Source: Pseudomonas brassicacearum subsp. brassicacearum (GTDB taxonomy: Bacteria > Pseudomonadota > Gammaproteobacteria > Pseudomonadales > Pseudomonadaceae). From it: a stretch of DNA of 64,000 nt. The notes beneath the pieces are model-generated. The model worked only from the letters and a program-made list of their open reading frames with translations, was not told where the DNA came from and did not search any database. The stretch spans positions 372,001 through 436,000 of the forward strand of contig NZ_VZPJ01000005.1 of NCBI RefSeq assembly GCF_008801605.1. Direction: 5' to 3'. Position 1 is the first letter of the stretch. Each line of letters begins with the position of its first letter. Made by a program: the position numbers and the translations under genes. This document shows, piece after piece, positions 6,801-16,046 of this stretch.

Positions 6801-9800
6801 TTATGATTGAACGAAATACCCAGACCATTACGACTGGCTTCACGCTCCTGCTCGGTTAGTTGGGTTTCACGCGCGGCATCAATGTTGATATTGCGTCCAG
6901 CCGTGAGGCCGATGTCACGGGTGGCACGCAGATCGGAGCCCGTCTGGTTGATATCGCGCTGAGCGTTGATGGCAACATCTTGCCCTGCACTGATCTGGCT
7001 GGCGGCAGCGGTTTGCTGTTCCAGACGATTCTTGTTCTTGAGGCTATCGGCACCTGCGAAGAAATTGATGCCATTAGCATCCGAAGAAACACCGATCCCA
7101 GCCTGCTTGTTCTTTTCCCAATCCCGCTCGGAACGACTGTTCTGCGCGGCCAGAACATTCACATCACGTCCGGCATTCAAGCTGACATTGCGCCCAGCAT
7201 CGATACCACTACCCACCAGGTTGATATCGCGCTCAGCCTGCAAAGTCGCATCACGATCAGCCGTCACCTGACTGCCCACACTGGTACTGCTCTGCGCGAT
7301 TCGACCCGACTCTTTGGCCGAGGAGAACGACAGGAAGCCACCTGAGACCGAGAGCCCGGTCTTCTTCTTGTATTGCTCGCTATGGCTGTAAGCTGTGTCA
7401 TTGGCCGCGACGAGGTTGATGTCGCCGCTATCCTTGACCAAGCCCGCACGCAGTTCTACGTCATTACCGGCGGTGGTTTTGCTGGCGCGCAAACGCAAGT
7501 CGTTGCCCGCAACCAGCACCACATCGTTGCCTGCTTCCAGCTCGCTGGCCACTTGGGAGGCCGTGGTTTTCAGCTCGCTTTTTCCGCTCTTGGACAAGCC
7601 CAGGAAACCCGATTTGGTTTTCTTGCTGTAGGAGCCGTGTTCTTCGATACCCGAGAGCACCGCCACATCACCAGTGGCACCCACCACCAAATCATTGCCG
7701 GCGTTCAACTGGCTGCCGATCACCGTGACGTTGCGGCCGCCATCCAGCGTGACACCGCCACCGGCGGCCTGGCTGGTATTGACCGTCAGGTCTTGCCCCG
7801 CCTCAACCACCGACGCGACGTTGGTGCTGTCATAACTTTCCCGTTGTTCGCTTTTACTGCGGCCAAAGGAGCCTTTGCTTTTCTTCGAGTAGAACTCTGC
7901 GGTTTCGTCCGTTGCGGACAGCAGACTGATGTCGCGCGTGGCGTCGAGCGCAACGTCCTTGGCCCCTTTCAGTTGACTGGCGACGAGACTCAGGTCTTGC
8001 CCTGCCTTGGCGCTGAGGTCCCCACCCGACTGGATAACCGAAGACTGCTGACGCACCAGGTCGCTGCTGCTTTTGACTTTTTTGCTCTGGGACGAGCGAT
8101 GGCTTTCGTTGGCGGCAGACGTGATCGCGATATCGCGCCCGGCAGTCAGCGCCAGGGTGCTCTGGGCGATGACGTTGCTGGCAACGACCCGCAGGTCCTG
8201 CCCGGCCGTCACCTTCATCTCCCGGCCCGCAGTAGCGCTGGAACCATTTTGGGTAATGGTTTGGTCCCGGTGCCCGCTCCCCATCGTGTTGCTGTCCACC
8301 TGCTCGGCGGAGGTGATGTTTACATCACGCACCGCCTGCAAGCCCATGTCATTGCCGCTCTTGAGCACGCCCCCCTTGTTGGCGATATCCCGTCCTGCAC
8401 CCATCGTCAGGTCATGACTCGCCTCAATCCGCGCCGCGTTGTCAGCAAATTCGCGTTGCTCAGTCTTGTAGCCAGTGCCGCTGGCATGCCGGGTAATGGT
8501 TCGCTCATTGGTCAAATCACCAGCGACGGCAACAACACTGACATCCCGCCCAGCAATAACCCCGCCTGCCCGGTTAGTAAGATCATTACCCGCCAGCGCC
8601 TCAAGCCGATTCCCCGCCTCCAGCAACCCGCTGTTAACCAGACTGTCGCCCGCCGTAGCCCTCAGGTTGCTGGACGCACGCAAGGTGCCCGCATTGTTCA
8701 GGTTCTTACCCGCAATCAGGCTGACGTCTGAGCCCTGAATCAACGCACCATTCGGCGCCAGACGATGGTTGGCCTGGGCCAGATAAAGCACCGGCACCAA
8801 CACCTGTTGATTATTCACCGTCCGGGTCTCCATCCAGACGATGTCATGGGTCAGGGCCGCAACCTGTTCGGCGGTCAGGCTGACGCCCAGGGACAGGTTG
8901 AGGGCGTCCTTGCTGGCGATGGCGTTGTTCATCAGGTACTTGAACATGCCGTCGTCGGAGTTCTGGCCGTCGAGGAAGCGTTGGCCGGTGCGGGCGATCA
9001 CCGCCTGTTGGATCAGGCGTTGTTCGTAGAAGCCATCGCCCAAACGCTTGGCGGCGGTGTCCGGGTCGTAGCCGAGGTTTGTCAGCAGGTAATCGGAGCT
9101 CATGAACCGGCGCATGTCGGTCAACGCCGGGTTGGTCTCGATCAGGTATTTTTGCGGGTTGGCTCGGAACGAGCGGTCCGGCAGGCCACGCACTTGCGTC
9201 AGGCCCGAGCTCTGGGTCGGCGTGGTGGAGCCGTCGCCGCTCATGCGGAACAGGCCGTTTTGCCCGGTGGGCAAGTCAAAACCTGGCAAGGCCAGCGGAT
9301 CGACTTGTTGCTGGGTCAGGCTCGGGGGTAGCTGCCGATTGACGCTGATGCGGGTCGAGAAGGCGTTGTCAGCCTGGGTGTCGGTACGCGGGCCGGCGCC
9401 AACGTAGTTGTAGCCGCCTCGCACGACGCCGCTGTTGAGGTCGCCCTGGGTTGGAATGTCGAGGGCACCACCGGCCTGGATAATCGCGGCATAGGTCTGG
9501 TTATCGGTAGTACTGGTCTGGGTGCGAAACTGCAGAAACTCAGTCTCGGTCATGCCGATGAAGCGGCTCATCGCTGCTTCAAGGCCACCCAGGTCGTTGG
9601 CGTTGTAGTCCGGACTCTGCAACCAGTATTTGTTGGTGAAGTCATTCGCGGCGGTGCGCCAGCCACTCGGGTGGCGCGTGCGTTGGGATCTGAAGGTGCG
9701 CGAGGTTTCGGTCTCGCCAGTCTCTATGCCGATGTTGTTCAGGCTGACGAGGTTGGCAGTCAATGCACCGCCGACACCGATGCTGCTGCTCCGGTTGGTC

Positions 9801-12800
9801 AGGGTGTCGCCCTGGATATTCAGGTTGCCGCCGGTGGTGATGCTGGAGGCAGCGCTGGCCGCGGTGACTTCGAACTTGTCGCGCTGGATGATCTGCCAGA
9901 CGTGGTTTTGCTTGGGGCCGTCGCAATCACCTGGGATGCAGGCCACTTCCCTGATCGAGGCGGTGTAGATGCCTGCATCGTGGGTGGTCAAGATCTCGCG
10001 GACGTTGTCGATCGTGCTGGCCGCCAGGCGCATGTTGCCGTCGCTTTGCAGCGTGCCGGAGCTGTTGAGGATGCGGCTGGCACGGGTGCCGAGGCCGTCG
10101 CGATCGATGCTCAGATCACCCAGGCTGTAGATATCGGCATAGCGGTTGGTCAGGCTATTGACGCGCAGGCTGGTGTTGCCGCCGCTGAAGATCAAGCCGT
10201 GCTCGTTGAGCAGGTCGCCGGTCGATACGCCGAGCGCGCCGGCACTGCCCAGCGTGCCGTAGTTGTTGAGCGTGGCGGCCGTGACGCTCAGGTCCGCCGC
10301 CGAGGTCAGGCGACCGTAGCTGTTGAGGACGCCATCGACCACGACGGTAGTGTTGCCGCCGCCAGCGATGCTGCCGTTTTGCTCCAGACTGATCAGCGCG
10401 GCCTTCAGGCCCAAGGTGCCGAGACTGCTCAAGCGGCCGTTGCCTGTATAGTCGCCGGTCAGTTGCAGGTCGATCGCCCCATCGCTGCCGATCAGGCCGT
10501 CAACCCGCCAGTTGCTGCCACGGCCCACCATGCTGTCGGTACTGAGCAGTTGGCCGGTGGCGGTCTGGGTCAACTGGTCGACATTCACGACCAAGTGCCC
10601 GGCCTGGATCGCCGTGCTGTTGGTCCAGCGATCAGCCGTCACCGTCAGGTTGCCGTAGGTCACCAGCTGACCGCCGGCCTGGCCCAGGTTGGCCTGGCTG
10701 ATGCCGAACAATCCCAAGCCGGTGTGCAGTAGCTTGCCGCCCACGTTCTGGACGCTGCCGGTGTTGAAGCCCACATCATTACTGGCGGTTTCCAGGGTGC
10801 CGTCGTTGTTATCGAACAGGCCACCGATCTTGAACACCGTGGTGCTGTTCTGGCCGAGGGTGCGCAGTTGGCCTTTCTGGTTGCTCAGGCTGGCGGCCAG
10901 AATGTCCAGGCTGTCCTGGCTTTCGATGATGCCGGCGTTGTTGTTCAGCGCACCCGAAAGGTCAAAGTCGATACGACTGGCGCTGACCTGCCCGCCGCCG
11001 CTGTTGTCCATGCCCCGGCCAGTGATCCAGACCTTGCCCGTGGCGTATATCCCACCGTTGCGATTGTTGATATCCGCAGCTGCGTTGGTGACCACGACAT
11101 CGCCAGCTTGTGCAGCCATGCGTCCGCCGTCGTTGAACAGCCCAGCCAAGGCTCGGATGCTGAGTCCTTGGGCCTGGATCGTGCCGCCCTGACGGTTCAC
11201 GTCATAGCCGTTTTTCAGCACGCCGGTGGTGCGTGCCTCCAGCGCCGCCTTGACGCTGGACAGCACGCCGCCACGGTTGTCCAGGTTGGTGGCGAAGACA
11301 CTCAGCTTGGCGTCCTTGGCGATGATGCTGCCGCCCTGGTTATCGATGTCGCCGGATACATCCACGGTGACCAGGCCCTCGCCTTGCAGCGTGCCCTTGG
11401 CGTTATTCAGACTGGCAGCATCGAACTCGACCTCGGCAGCACGGCTGGCGAGCAGGCCTTTTTCGGCGTTGTTGACCGCGCCGGTGGCGCTGACCAGCAG
11501 CTTGCCATTGGCGGCCACGGTGCCTTTGTTGCTGTTGTCCAGGCTGGCGGTGCGCACGGTCATGACGCCTTGGCTGGATAGCTCGCCGCCCCGGTTATTG
11601 ATCGCGCCGGTGTTAGTGATGTCGAGATTTTTGCCGGCCATGACCAGGCCGGTCAGGTTGTCCAGGCTGCCGAGGACCAGGGTCGCACTGTTCAGGCTCG
11701 AGAGTTCGCCTGCATTGTTTTCCAGATGGCCCAGGTTGGCCGTCAGCAGGCCCTGGCTATTGATCAGGCCGCCCTGGCTGTTGAGGACTTGATCGGCGCT
11801 CAGGTGCAGTTCGGTGTTACCCAGGATCCGGCCTTTATTGCGGTTATCCACAACGTTGCCGGTGACGGTGGTCTTGCCCTGCCCACTGAGTGTGCCGCCC
11901 TGGTTGTTCAGCGCTGCGGTAGTCGTGATATTCAGGTCGCGACTGGCGATGACGGTTTTGCCGCCGTTGTTCAGTTGCTTGGCAATGAGGGTGACATCAC
12001 CCGTGGTATTGCGGCTGTTATCGGCGTAGACCCCGGCTTCGATAATGCCGTTGTTACTCAGCGTGCCACCGCTGTCGAGGTGAATGCTGTCGCGCGCCAC
12101 CAGGTTGTTCTGGTTGGTCAGGTCGCCCTGGGTCTTCACCCTCAGTCGGCTACCGGCGTACACCTGGCCGCGGGTTTCCAAGCTTTTGGCGTCGATGTCG
12201 ACGGCGCCGGCAGCCGCCGTCTGCGCCAAACTCAAATGACCGTTGGCGTCGAGTTGGATGTCGCCACCACTGGCAACCATCTTGCCATCCAGCTTCACCC
12301 CAACCCCGGCCTCGGTGCCCACCAGCTTGATCGCGCCTGCGTACATACCACCCAACGCCGAGGAGTCGATGGCCAGCTCCGGTTTCGCGCTGCCGTCATC
12401 GGCCCGGGCAGTGGCATTCAGGGTATTGGCATTAACGTCATTACGCCCAGCCACGATGGTTAGGTTCTTCGCCTGGATCTCGGCGTTGATCTTGGCGCTG
12501 CGAGTAATGATTTCGAAGCGGTCGACGTTGTTCGCGTTGAGGCCCGCGCCTTCAATGGCGACGCTGCCCTGGTCCACCTGATAGCGACCCACCTGACCGT
12601 TTTCGATGATCGGCTTGCCCGTGGTCAGGGTCGCCTTTGGGGTATTGATAAACCCGCAGCCATTGCAGGTGATGCCATAGGGGTTGGCGACGATCACATG
12701 GGCCGACTGCCCCGCCACTTCGGTGTAGCCGCGCAACTGGCTCGGGTTGCCGCCGTTGACTTCGTTGAGGATGACTTTCGCGGCCGTGCCCTGGAGGTTC

Positions 12801-13150
12801 GGGTTGCCGAGGATGATCCCGCCCAGTTGCGTGGACTGGGCGGCGTTGGTGGCGTTATTGAGGATCACGCCGTTGCTGCCGACGTTGTAGTCCTTGAACT
12901 GGTTGTGAGACAGCCCGCTGCCATTGGGCTTGGCGATGTTGACCACGGGCACGCCGTTGCCGGCCTGGCCGAGGCTGGTGCCCGGGGCGCTGACCACGAT
13001 GCCGTCCGCCTGGGCCCACATTGGCTGCCAGAACATGACGTTTGCCAGCAGGAACGCCAGGCCGCGCTTGGGCATGCCCCAGAAGGCGTCGCGGGTTTTC
13101 AGGGCAGCAGAAGGCTGGCGAGCCAGGAAGGCGTATTGGCGGTCGTCCAT
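3884..13150 (-). CDS. cdiA: CdiA/FHA-type exoprotein with C-terminal AHH/HNH-type nuclease toxin
   Basis: This 3088-aa two-partner-secretion effector is expected to be exported through the CdiB-like pore and to deliver a toxin into neighbouring bacteria. An extended signal region (residues 1-48) ends near MWAQA. A TPS/haemagglutination domain follows (about 48-300, with NPYGITCNGCGFIN). Next come FHA-type beta-helix repeats to about residue 1100 and a non-repetitive section around 1150-1480 that may be the receptor-binding part. A second repeat region (GRDINL/AGNDV motifs) runs to about 2400, then a pretoxin region. The last ~115 residues carry QAQHLIP (His2978), NGIFLP and HTGSHPNY (His3023, His3027), the AHH nuclease signature with Gln for the first His. 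The gene is 24 bp from cdiB and overlaps the immunity gene. Confidence 0.88.
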   Translation of the reverse strand: MDDRQYAFLARQPSAALKTRDAFWGMPKRGLAFLLANVMFWQPMWAQADGIVVSAPGTSLGQAGNGVPVVNIAKPNGSGLSHNQFKDYNVGSNGVILNNATNAAQSTQLGGIILGNPNLQGTAAKVILNEVNGGNPSQLRGYTEVAGQSAHVIVANPYGITCNGCGFINTPKATLTTGKPIIENGQVGRYQVDQGSVAIEGAGLNANNVDRFEIITRSAKINAEIQAKNLTIVAGRNDVNANTLNATARADDGSAKPELAIDSSALGGMYAGAIKLVGTEAGVGVKLDGKMVASGGDIQLDANGHLSLAQTAAAGAVDIDAKSLETRGQVYAGSRLRVKTQGDLTNQNNLVARDSIHLDSGGTLSNNGIIEAGVYADNSRNTTGDVTLIAKQLNNGGKTVIASRDLNITTTAALNNQGGTLSGQGKTTVTGNVVDNRNKGRILGNTELHLSADQVLNSQGGLINSQGLLTANLGHLENNAGELSSLNSATLVLGSLDNLTGLVMAGKNLDITNTGAINNRGGELSSQGVMTVRTASLDNSNKGTVAANGKLLVSATGAVNNAEKGLLASRAAEVEFDAASLNNAKGTLQGEGLVTVDVSGDIDNQGGSIIAKDAKLSVFATNLDNRGGVLSSVKAALEARTTGVLKNGYDVNRQGGTIQAQGLSIRALAGLFNDGGRMAAQAGDVVVTNAAADINNRNGGIYATGKVWITGRGMDNSGGGQVSASRIDFDLSGALNNNAGIIESQDSLDILAASLSNQKGQLRTLGQNSTTVFKIGGLFDNNDGTLETASNDVGFNTGSVQNVGGKLLHTGLGLFGISQANLGQAGGQLVTYGNLTVTADRWTNSTAIQAGHLVVNVDQLTQTATGQLLSTDSMVGRGSNWRVDGLIGSDGAIDLQLTGDYTGNGRLSSLGTLGLKAALISLEQNGSIAGGGNTTVVVDGVLNSYGRLTSAADLSVTAATLNNYGTLGSAGALGVSTGDLLNEHGLIFSGGNTSLRVNSLTNRYADIYSLGDLSIDRDGLGTRASRILNSSGTLQSDGNMRLAASTIDNVREILTTHDAGIYTASIREVACIPGDCDGPKQNHVWQIIQRDKFEVTAASAASSITTGGNLNIQGDTLTNRSSSIGVGGALTANLVSLNNIGIETGETETSRTFRSQRTRHPSGWRTAANDFTNKYWLQSPDYNANDLGGLEAAMSRFIGMTETEFLQFRTQTSTTDNQTYAAIIQAGGALDIPTQGDLNSGVVRGGYNYVGAGPRTDTQADNAFSTRISVNRQLPPSLTQQQVDPLALPGFDLPTGQNGLFRMSGDGSTTPTQSSGLTQVRGLPDRSFRANPQKYLIETNPALTDMRRFMSSDYLLTNLGYDPDTAAKRLGDGFYEQRLIQQAVIARTGQRFLDGQNSDDGMFKYLMNNAIASKDALNLSLGVSLTAEQVAALTHDIVWMETRTVNNQQVLVPVLYLAQANHRLAPNGALIQGSDVSLIAGKNLNNAGTLRASSNLRATAGDSLVNSGLLEAGNRLEALAGNDLTNRAGGVIAGRDVSVVAVAGDLTNERTITRHASGTGYKTEQREFADNAARIEASHDLTMGAGRDIANKGGVLKSGNDMGLQAVRDVNITSAEQVDSNTMGSGHRDQTITQNGSSATAGREMKVTAGQDLRVVASNVIAQSTLALTAGRDIAITSAANESHRSSQSKKVKSSSDLVRQQSSVIQSGGDLSAKAGQDLSLVASQLKGAKDVALDATRDISLLSATDETAEFYSKKSKGSFGRSKSEQRESYDSTNVASVVEAGQDLTVNTSQAAGGGVTLDGGRNVTVIGSQLNAGNDLVVGATGDVAVLSGIEEHGSYSKKTKSGFLGLSKSGKSELKTTASQVASELEAGNDVVLVAGNDLRLRASKTTAGNDVELRAGLVKDSGDINLVAANDTAYSHSEQYKKKTGLSVSGGFLSFSSAKESGRIAQSSTSVGSQVTADRDATLQAERDINLVGSGIDAGRNVSLNAGRDVNVLAAQNSRSERDWEKNKQAGIGVSSDANGINFFAGADSLKNKNRLEQQTAAASQISAGQDVAINAQRDINQTGSDLRATRDIGLTAGRNINIDAARETQLTEQEREASRNGLGISFNHNYGNTKDAVNGAGKGENGVSKASSTLKGIDAVAQFVNGPTVDVKYGNSTQTSSQQVIEQTNRASTFDAGNDLNLNAGNDVTVKGGQLKAGRDINVKGRDVTLDVAKGSVSQESTDRQSWSGIHGGTSGGFKLGVGGSYGVATEDGVHGSSTATQVAAGRDVNVDARHDINLVGTQVKAGRDIALDAGNELNIRSAQNASDSESNRHNGGGEGGLTFGSQGVGVYVSVNIGKGNLDREGSRQQEAYLYAGNRLGFTSGKDTNISGATLRGDEVVGRVGGDLNVSSVPDTGEVKGKEFDLSVTATFGPGAGVSGSVGYGQTTGETNWVEQQTSITGKNKVDIRTEDHTQLDGALIAADNGNLKLDTGTLGFSDIAGKDKEHGYYLNVGGSYSKGGGGAQDSSQVGKGEKDKNGWSISGWEYEKDRQQTVRATVGAGEVVVRNDSKTGADSTAGLNRDVSKAYEITKDDESRTDLYVTKSSVDAVMDTSGTVTAWKNSIKSYPDSSLKAYEDALKLVNGPVQAAGQVWNSIQAQRVSIEEVPASARAALGDEVALNVAKNLVRNGKDPDDIAKLEPKDVIAIQYFADLFTTFAKQQESCGATGDCASGDEGQKDPVHYVDADGNSMIVNFKPLVPSTSGGNVLVQADALQTYLDKLNPAQAQLVRLGIQAVMGPVKAAVSLAGNVVVDKLFGDKIADAKDALSKSLASELSGKSKDDLEHSDDRFKELSKLGATTQKGDVYVRGATTLLDIALGIATNAAGSVAGKAIGIVGKGSSDGVTKGRDELGGGPKDPDWDKKFAENPPKGWVETGGAKGPDQALPNNQRLLSGTPGQVTGGSSTKLGQNLNQAMGRNRTDSWAGYQAQHLIPSELKNHPILKKVGIDLDDSSNGIFLPASKAKPEGAISGMPRHTGSHPNYTEAVRKSLNELDRNLPVEQLQKQVFDLQGRLRNVTGSGMPVRNVDGAKTEVWLKWLGK

Positions 13151-13174
13151 GATCAGGTCTCGTTGCAGCAGAAA

Positions 13175-14881
13175 TTAGATGGATACATCCACGCGGAAGT
13201 AGATCGGCGCTTCGCGCTCGGTCAGGGCATCCGGACGTTCCAGGGAATGGGCGAAGGTGACGCTGGCGCTCAGGTGCTCACCGCGGGCGAACAGCTCCAG
13301 CGAGTTGCTCGACATGCGCCCGTGCTGATCGCCGTTGTAGCGATTACCGCTGATCACGCCCTGGTCATAACCGAGGCTGGTGCCGTATTCGGCGAAGACC
13401 GGGCGCAGCCATTCCAGGGTCACCGGGCGGCTCCAACGCAAGTCGTTGCGCCAGTAGCCGCCGCTGTCGCCGGACAATGTCTGGTCCTTGTAGCCACGAA
13501 TCGACGACAGGCCGCCCAGGCTCATGCGCTGGGGGCTGAACAGCACGTCTTCGCTACGCTGGCCGGTCATCAGGCTGCTGAAGCTGAAGGACTCGCCGCC
13601 CAGCATGAAGGGCTGCAAATAGCTGAGGGTCGCGGTGTATTTGCGATAGCGCGCATCTGGCACTCCAGGGCCCGGCTCATGATCGCCCTGGGCATCGAGG
13701 GCACCGATACCTTGTTGCAGGCCCAGGTCGAGGTTGACGAAGGCATTGCCCACTCGCCGGCCATGGTTGATGCCGAACTGCGCCTCGCTGATGCGATTGC
13801 TGCTCTCGGCGAGTTTGCTGTCTTCGATGAAGTTGTTGGTGCGCAGGTACGAAAGGCCGGTGTTGAGGGAGGTCTTGCTCACTGCGTCGCGATGGACCAC
13901 ACGCTCCAGGCGCAGCTGATGGTTCTGGCTGTCGCCGCTCTGCTTGAAATTGAAACCGTTGGCCTGGCCCAGCGCGCGGTACTCGCTCTGGCTGTAGGTG
14001 TAGCTCAGGTTCCACCAGCCAAACGGCAGGTTGTAATAGAGCATGCCGTTGCGCGAGGTTTTCTGGTGATCGCTGACGACATCGTGGCCGCCGCGCAAGG
14101 CCAATTGGTCAGCCAGACCCAGGGGGCTGTCCCAGTCCAGGGAGGCGCCCCATTGCTGCTCGCCCGTGCTTTTCTGCCCATCGTTATGCCGTGACAGGCC
14201 GGCGCGCCAGGGTTTCTGCGGGGTGTTATTGACCCGCACTTCGCTGCCGCCGATGTTCTGCCCCGGGGTCAGTTCCATTTGTGCACGGTTGGACGGCAAC
14301 CGGTTCAGTTGATCGACCATCTGCTCCATCTCACGCAGATTGAGCAGTTCGCCGGTCTTGCCGGGAAACGCCATCGCCAACTCGCGATCCGACAGCTTGC
14401 TGTTCTCGGCACCTCTCAAGCCTTCCAGGCGACCCTCGACCACCAGCACTTGCAGGTGACCGCTGGACAGGTCCTGTTGCGGCAAGTAGGCGCGACTGGT
14501 GACCAGGCCTTTGTCGAGATAATGGTCAGTAATGACTTTGAGCAGCTCGTTCAGCTGCGGCACGCCCAGGCATTGGCCGATGTAGGGCTTGAGCAGGCGT
14601 TCGCGCTCCGCCACGGACAAAGCATCGGCGCCCTTGAGCTCGATGGTCTTGATCGGGAAGCAACGGGTATCGACAGGGGCCGTGGGCTGGGCCGGCTTCG
14701 CCTCCTTGCCGGGCAAGTCCTTGAGTTCTTCAAGGCGTCGGCGCTGCTCTTCGAGCAGCCGGTCCTGACGTTCACGGATCAGATCCGTGTCGCCGGGGGT
14801 TGGCGCGGCGACAGCAATGTTCATCGCCAGAAAACACAGCGACGCAACAACTAGCCTCGTCCCTAAGGCAAATACGGACAT
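13175..14881 (-). CDS. cdiB: TpsB/CdiB (ShlB/FhaC family) outer-membrane transporter
   Basis: ATG 14881-14879 is chosen because GAGG sits 8 nt upstream and the resulting N-terminus is a proper signal peptide (MSVFALGTRLVVASLCFLAM, cleavage near AVAA). The 568-aa protein then has an Arg/Glu-rich helix (RERQDRLLEEQRRRLEEL), the usual plug helix, two POTRA domains and a C-terminal 16-strand barrel ending in FRVDVSI with terminal aromatic/hydrophobic residues. SSIRGYKD near residue 485 is the conserved RGY/RGF motif of the channel loop. It secretes the adjacent CdiA. The 175 bp between this gene and pipA contain the pipA terminator and presumably the cdiB promoter; no operator is recognised. Confidence 0.9.
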   Translation of the reverse strand: MSVFALGTRLVVASLCFLAMNIAVAAPTPGDTDLIRERQDRLLEEQRRRLEELKDLPGKEAKPAQPTAPVDTRCFPIKTIELKGADALSVAERERLLKPYIGQCLGVPQLNELLKVITDHYLDKGLVTSRAYLPQQDLSSGHLQVLVVEGRLEGLRGAENSKLSDRELAMAFPGKTGELLNLREMEQMVDQLNRLPSNRAQMELTPGQNIGGSEVRVNNTPQKPWRAGLSRHNDGQKSTGEQQWGASLDWDSPLGLADQLALRGGHDVVSDHQKTSRNGMLYYNLPFGWWNLSYTYSQSEYRALGQANGFNFKQSGDSQNHQLRLERVVHRDAVSKTSLNTGLSYLRTNNFIEDSKLAESSNRISEAQFGINHGRRVGNAFVNLDLGLQQGIGALDAQGDHEPGPGVPDARYRKYTATLSYLQPFMLGGESFSFSSLMTGQRSEDVLFSPQRMSLGGLSSIRGYKDQTLSGDSGGYWRNDLRWSRPVTLEWLRPVFAEYGTSLGYDQGVISGNRYNGDQHGRMSSNSLELFARGEHLSASVTFAHSLERPDALTEREAPIYFRVDVSI

Positions 14882-14985
14882 GTTCGATCCCTCGATACAG
14901 AAATGACAGCAGGCATGCACAGCAATGCGCGCACACCAGACCCTGCATATCGCTTTCGGTTCAAGAGAGCGGGAAGTTTCCACTC

Positions 14986-15015
14986 AAAAAAGAGACGCGT
15001 CTCACAGGACGCGTC
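14986..15015 (-). terminator. Rho-independent terminator after pipA
   Basis: On the minus strand GACGCGTC, a 6-nt loop and GACGCGTC form an 8-bp GC-rich stem followed by TC and six T residues. It lies about 40 nt past the pipA stop and before cdiB, insulating the two transcription units. Confidence 0.75.
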
Positions 15016-15056
15016 GAGAAACACAACAAAAACGACGGCTCAGATTGCGCAGACGC

Positions 15057-15956
15057 CTACAGACACTCATCCAGGAAACTCACCACCGTTCCCATGCAAG
15101 CCATCCGCTCCTCGATATGGGGCATATGGCTGGAGTGTTCGAACAACGCCCAGCGAATGTCGGGAACATGATCCACATAGGGTTTGACCACCAATGGCGT
15201 CGCTTCATCGTATCGGCCTGAAATCAGCAGGGTCGGCACCTTGATCCGTGGCAAGCGATCGGTGATGGACCAGTCCTTCATGCTGCCGATCACATGGAAT
15301 TCGGTGGGGCCGTTCATGGCGTGATAAACCGTAGGATCGGCATCGATCTGGGCAAAGGTACGGGCGACTTCATCGGGCCAGGGCGTGACACGGCAGACAT
15401 GGCGGTCGTAGAAAACCCGAGCGGCATCAAAATACTCGGTAGACGTCAAGGTTCCAGCCCGCTCGTGCTTGAGCAGTGTTTGCTGCACCTCAATGGGTAG
15501 AAGCTGGCGCAAGCGATTGACTTCAAGGAGCCAGGTGGACATGTCCGCCGGGGAGTTGGCGATGATCAACCCGCGCAAGCCCGCGGGCTGGAGCACCGCA
15601 TGTTCGCTGGCCAACATGCCGCCCCAGGATTGCCCCAACAGTGCGTAATTGTCGCCAATGCCCAGATGATCCAGCAGGTTCTCCAACTCATCGAGAAAGA
15701 GCGCCACGTTCCAGAACGAGGGGTCTTTTTCCGGAAGATGGGTGGAACGCCCATTGCCCAGTTGGTCGTAATGAATCACCGGATAGCCACTGTTGGCAAT
15801 ATCCTTGAAGGCATCGACATAATCGTGTGTACAGCCCGGGCCGCCATGCAGGATCAGCAGCGGCGTACGGCCACTGCTGAAATCGCCAGTGATGCGATAC
15901 CAGGTCTGATACGGACCAAAAGGCGCAAAGCCTTCGTGCGTTACGGGAAAATCCAT
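15057..15956 (-). CDS. pipA: Proline iminopeptidase-like alpha/beta hydrolase
   Basis: This 299-aa S33-family peptidase is predicted to release N-terminal proline from short peptides in the cytoplasm. The start at ATG 15956 ([20 protein letters not shown]) has GGGAG 9 nt upstream. Oxyanion motif HGGPG (37-41), nucleophile elbow GQSWGG (Ser110), acid GRYDEATP (Asp250) and base HSSHMPH (His277) are all present. It is a paralogue of the gene at 16970. Together with the neighbouring LuxR solo and ABC transporter it matches, from memory, the pipA-pipR-aap locus of Pseudomonas sp. GM79. A lux-box-like element lies about 58 bp upstream of the start, so PipR control is likely. Confidence 0.85.
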   Translation of the reverse strand: MDFPVTHEGFAPFGPYQTWYRITGDFSSGRTPLLILHGGPGCTHDYVDAFKDIANSGYPVIHYDQLGNGRSTHLPEKDPSFWNVALFLDELENLLDHLGIGDNYALLGQSWGGMLASEHAVLQPAGLRGLIIANSPADMSTWLLEVNRLRQLLPIEVQQTLLKHERAGTLTSTEYFDAARVFYDRHVCRVTPWPDEVARTFAQIDADPTVYHAMNGPTEFHVIGSMKDWSITDRLPRIKVPTLLISGRYDEATPLVVKPYVDHVPDIRWALFEHSSHMPHIEERMACMGTVVSFLDECL

Positions 15957-16014
15957 TTCGTGCCGCTCCCCAGGAATCCTGCGGCACACGATACCGGGGA
16001 CTGGCCGGCGGAAT

Positions 16015-16034
16015 AACTAGAGAAACAGATAGGT
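16015..16034 (-). promoter_or_regulatory. lux-box-like element upstream of pipA
   Basis: Read on the minus strand the 20-mer is ACCTATCTGTTTCTCTAGTT, with the CT-N12-AG core of LuxR-family sites. It shares ACCTAT...CTAG.T with the element in front of aapA. Its centre is about 68 bp upstream of the pipA start codon, a plausible activator position. PipR is the inferred ligand. Confidence 0.5.
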
Positions 16035-16046
16035 TTTTGCCCGATT

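Noticed and set aside
5666..14194. Long plus-strand ORFs opposite cdiA and cdiB (for example 7373-8731 and 12698-14194)
   Set aside because: They are antisense shadows produced by biased codon use in the repetitive exoprotein gene; none shows a domain, ribosome binding site or conserved context.
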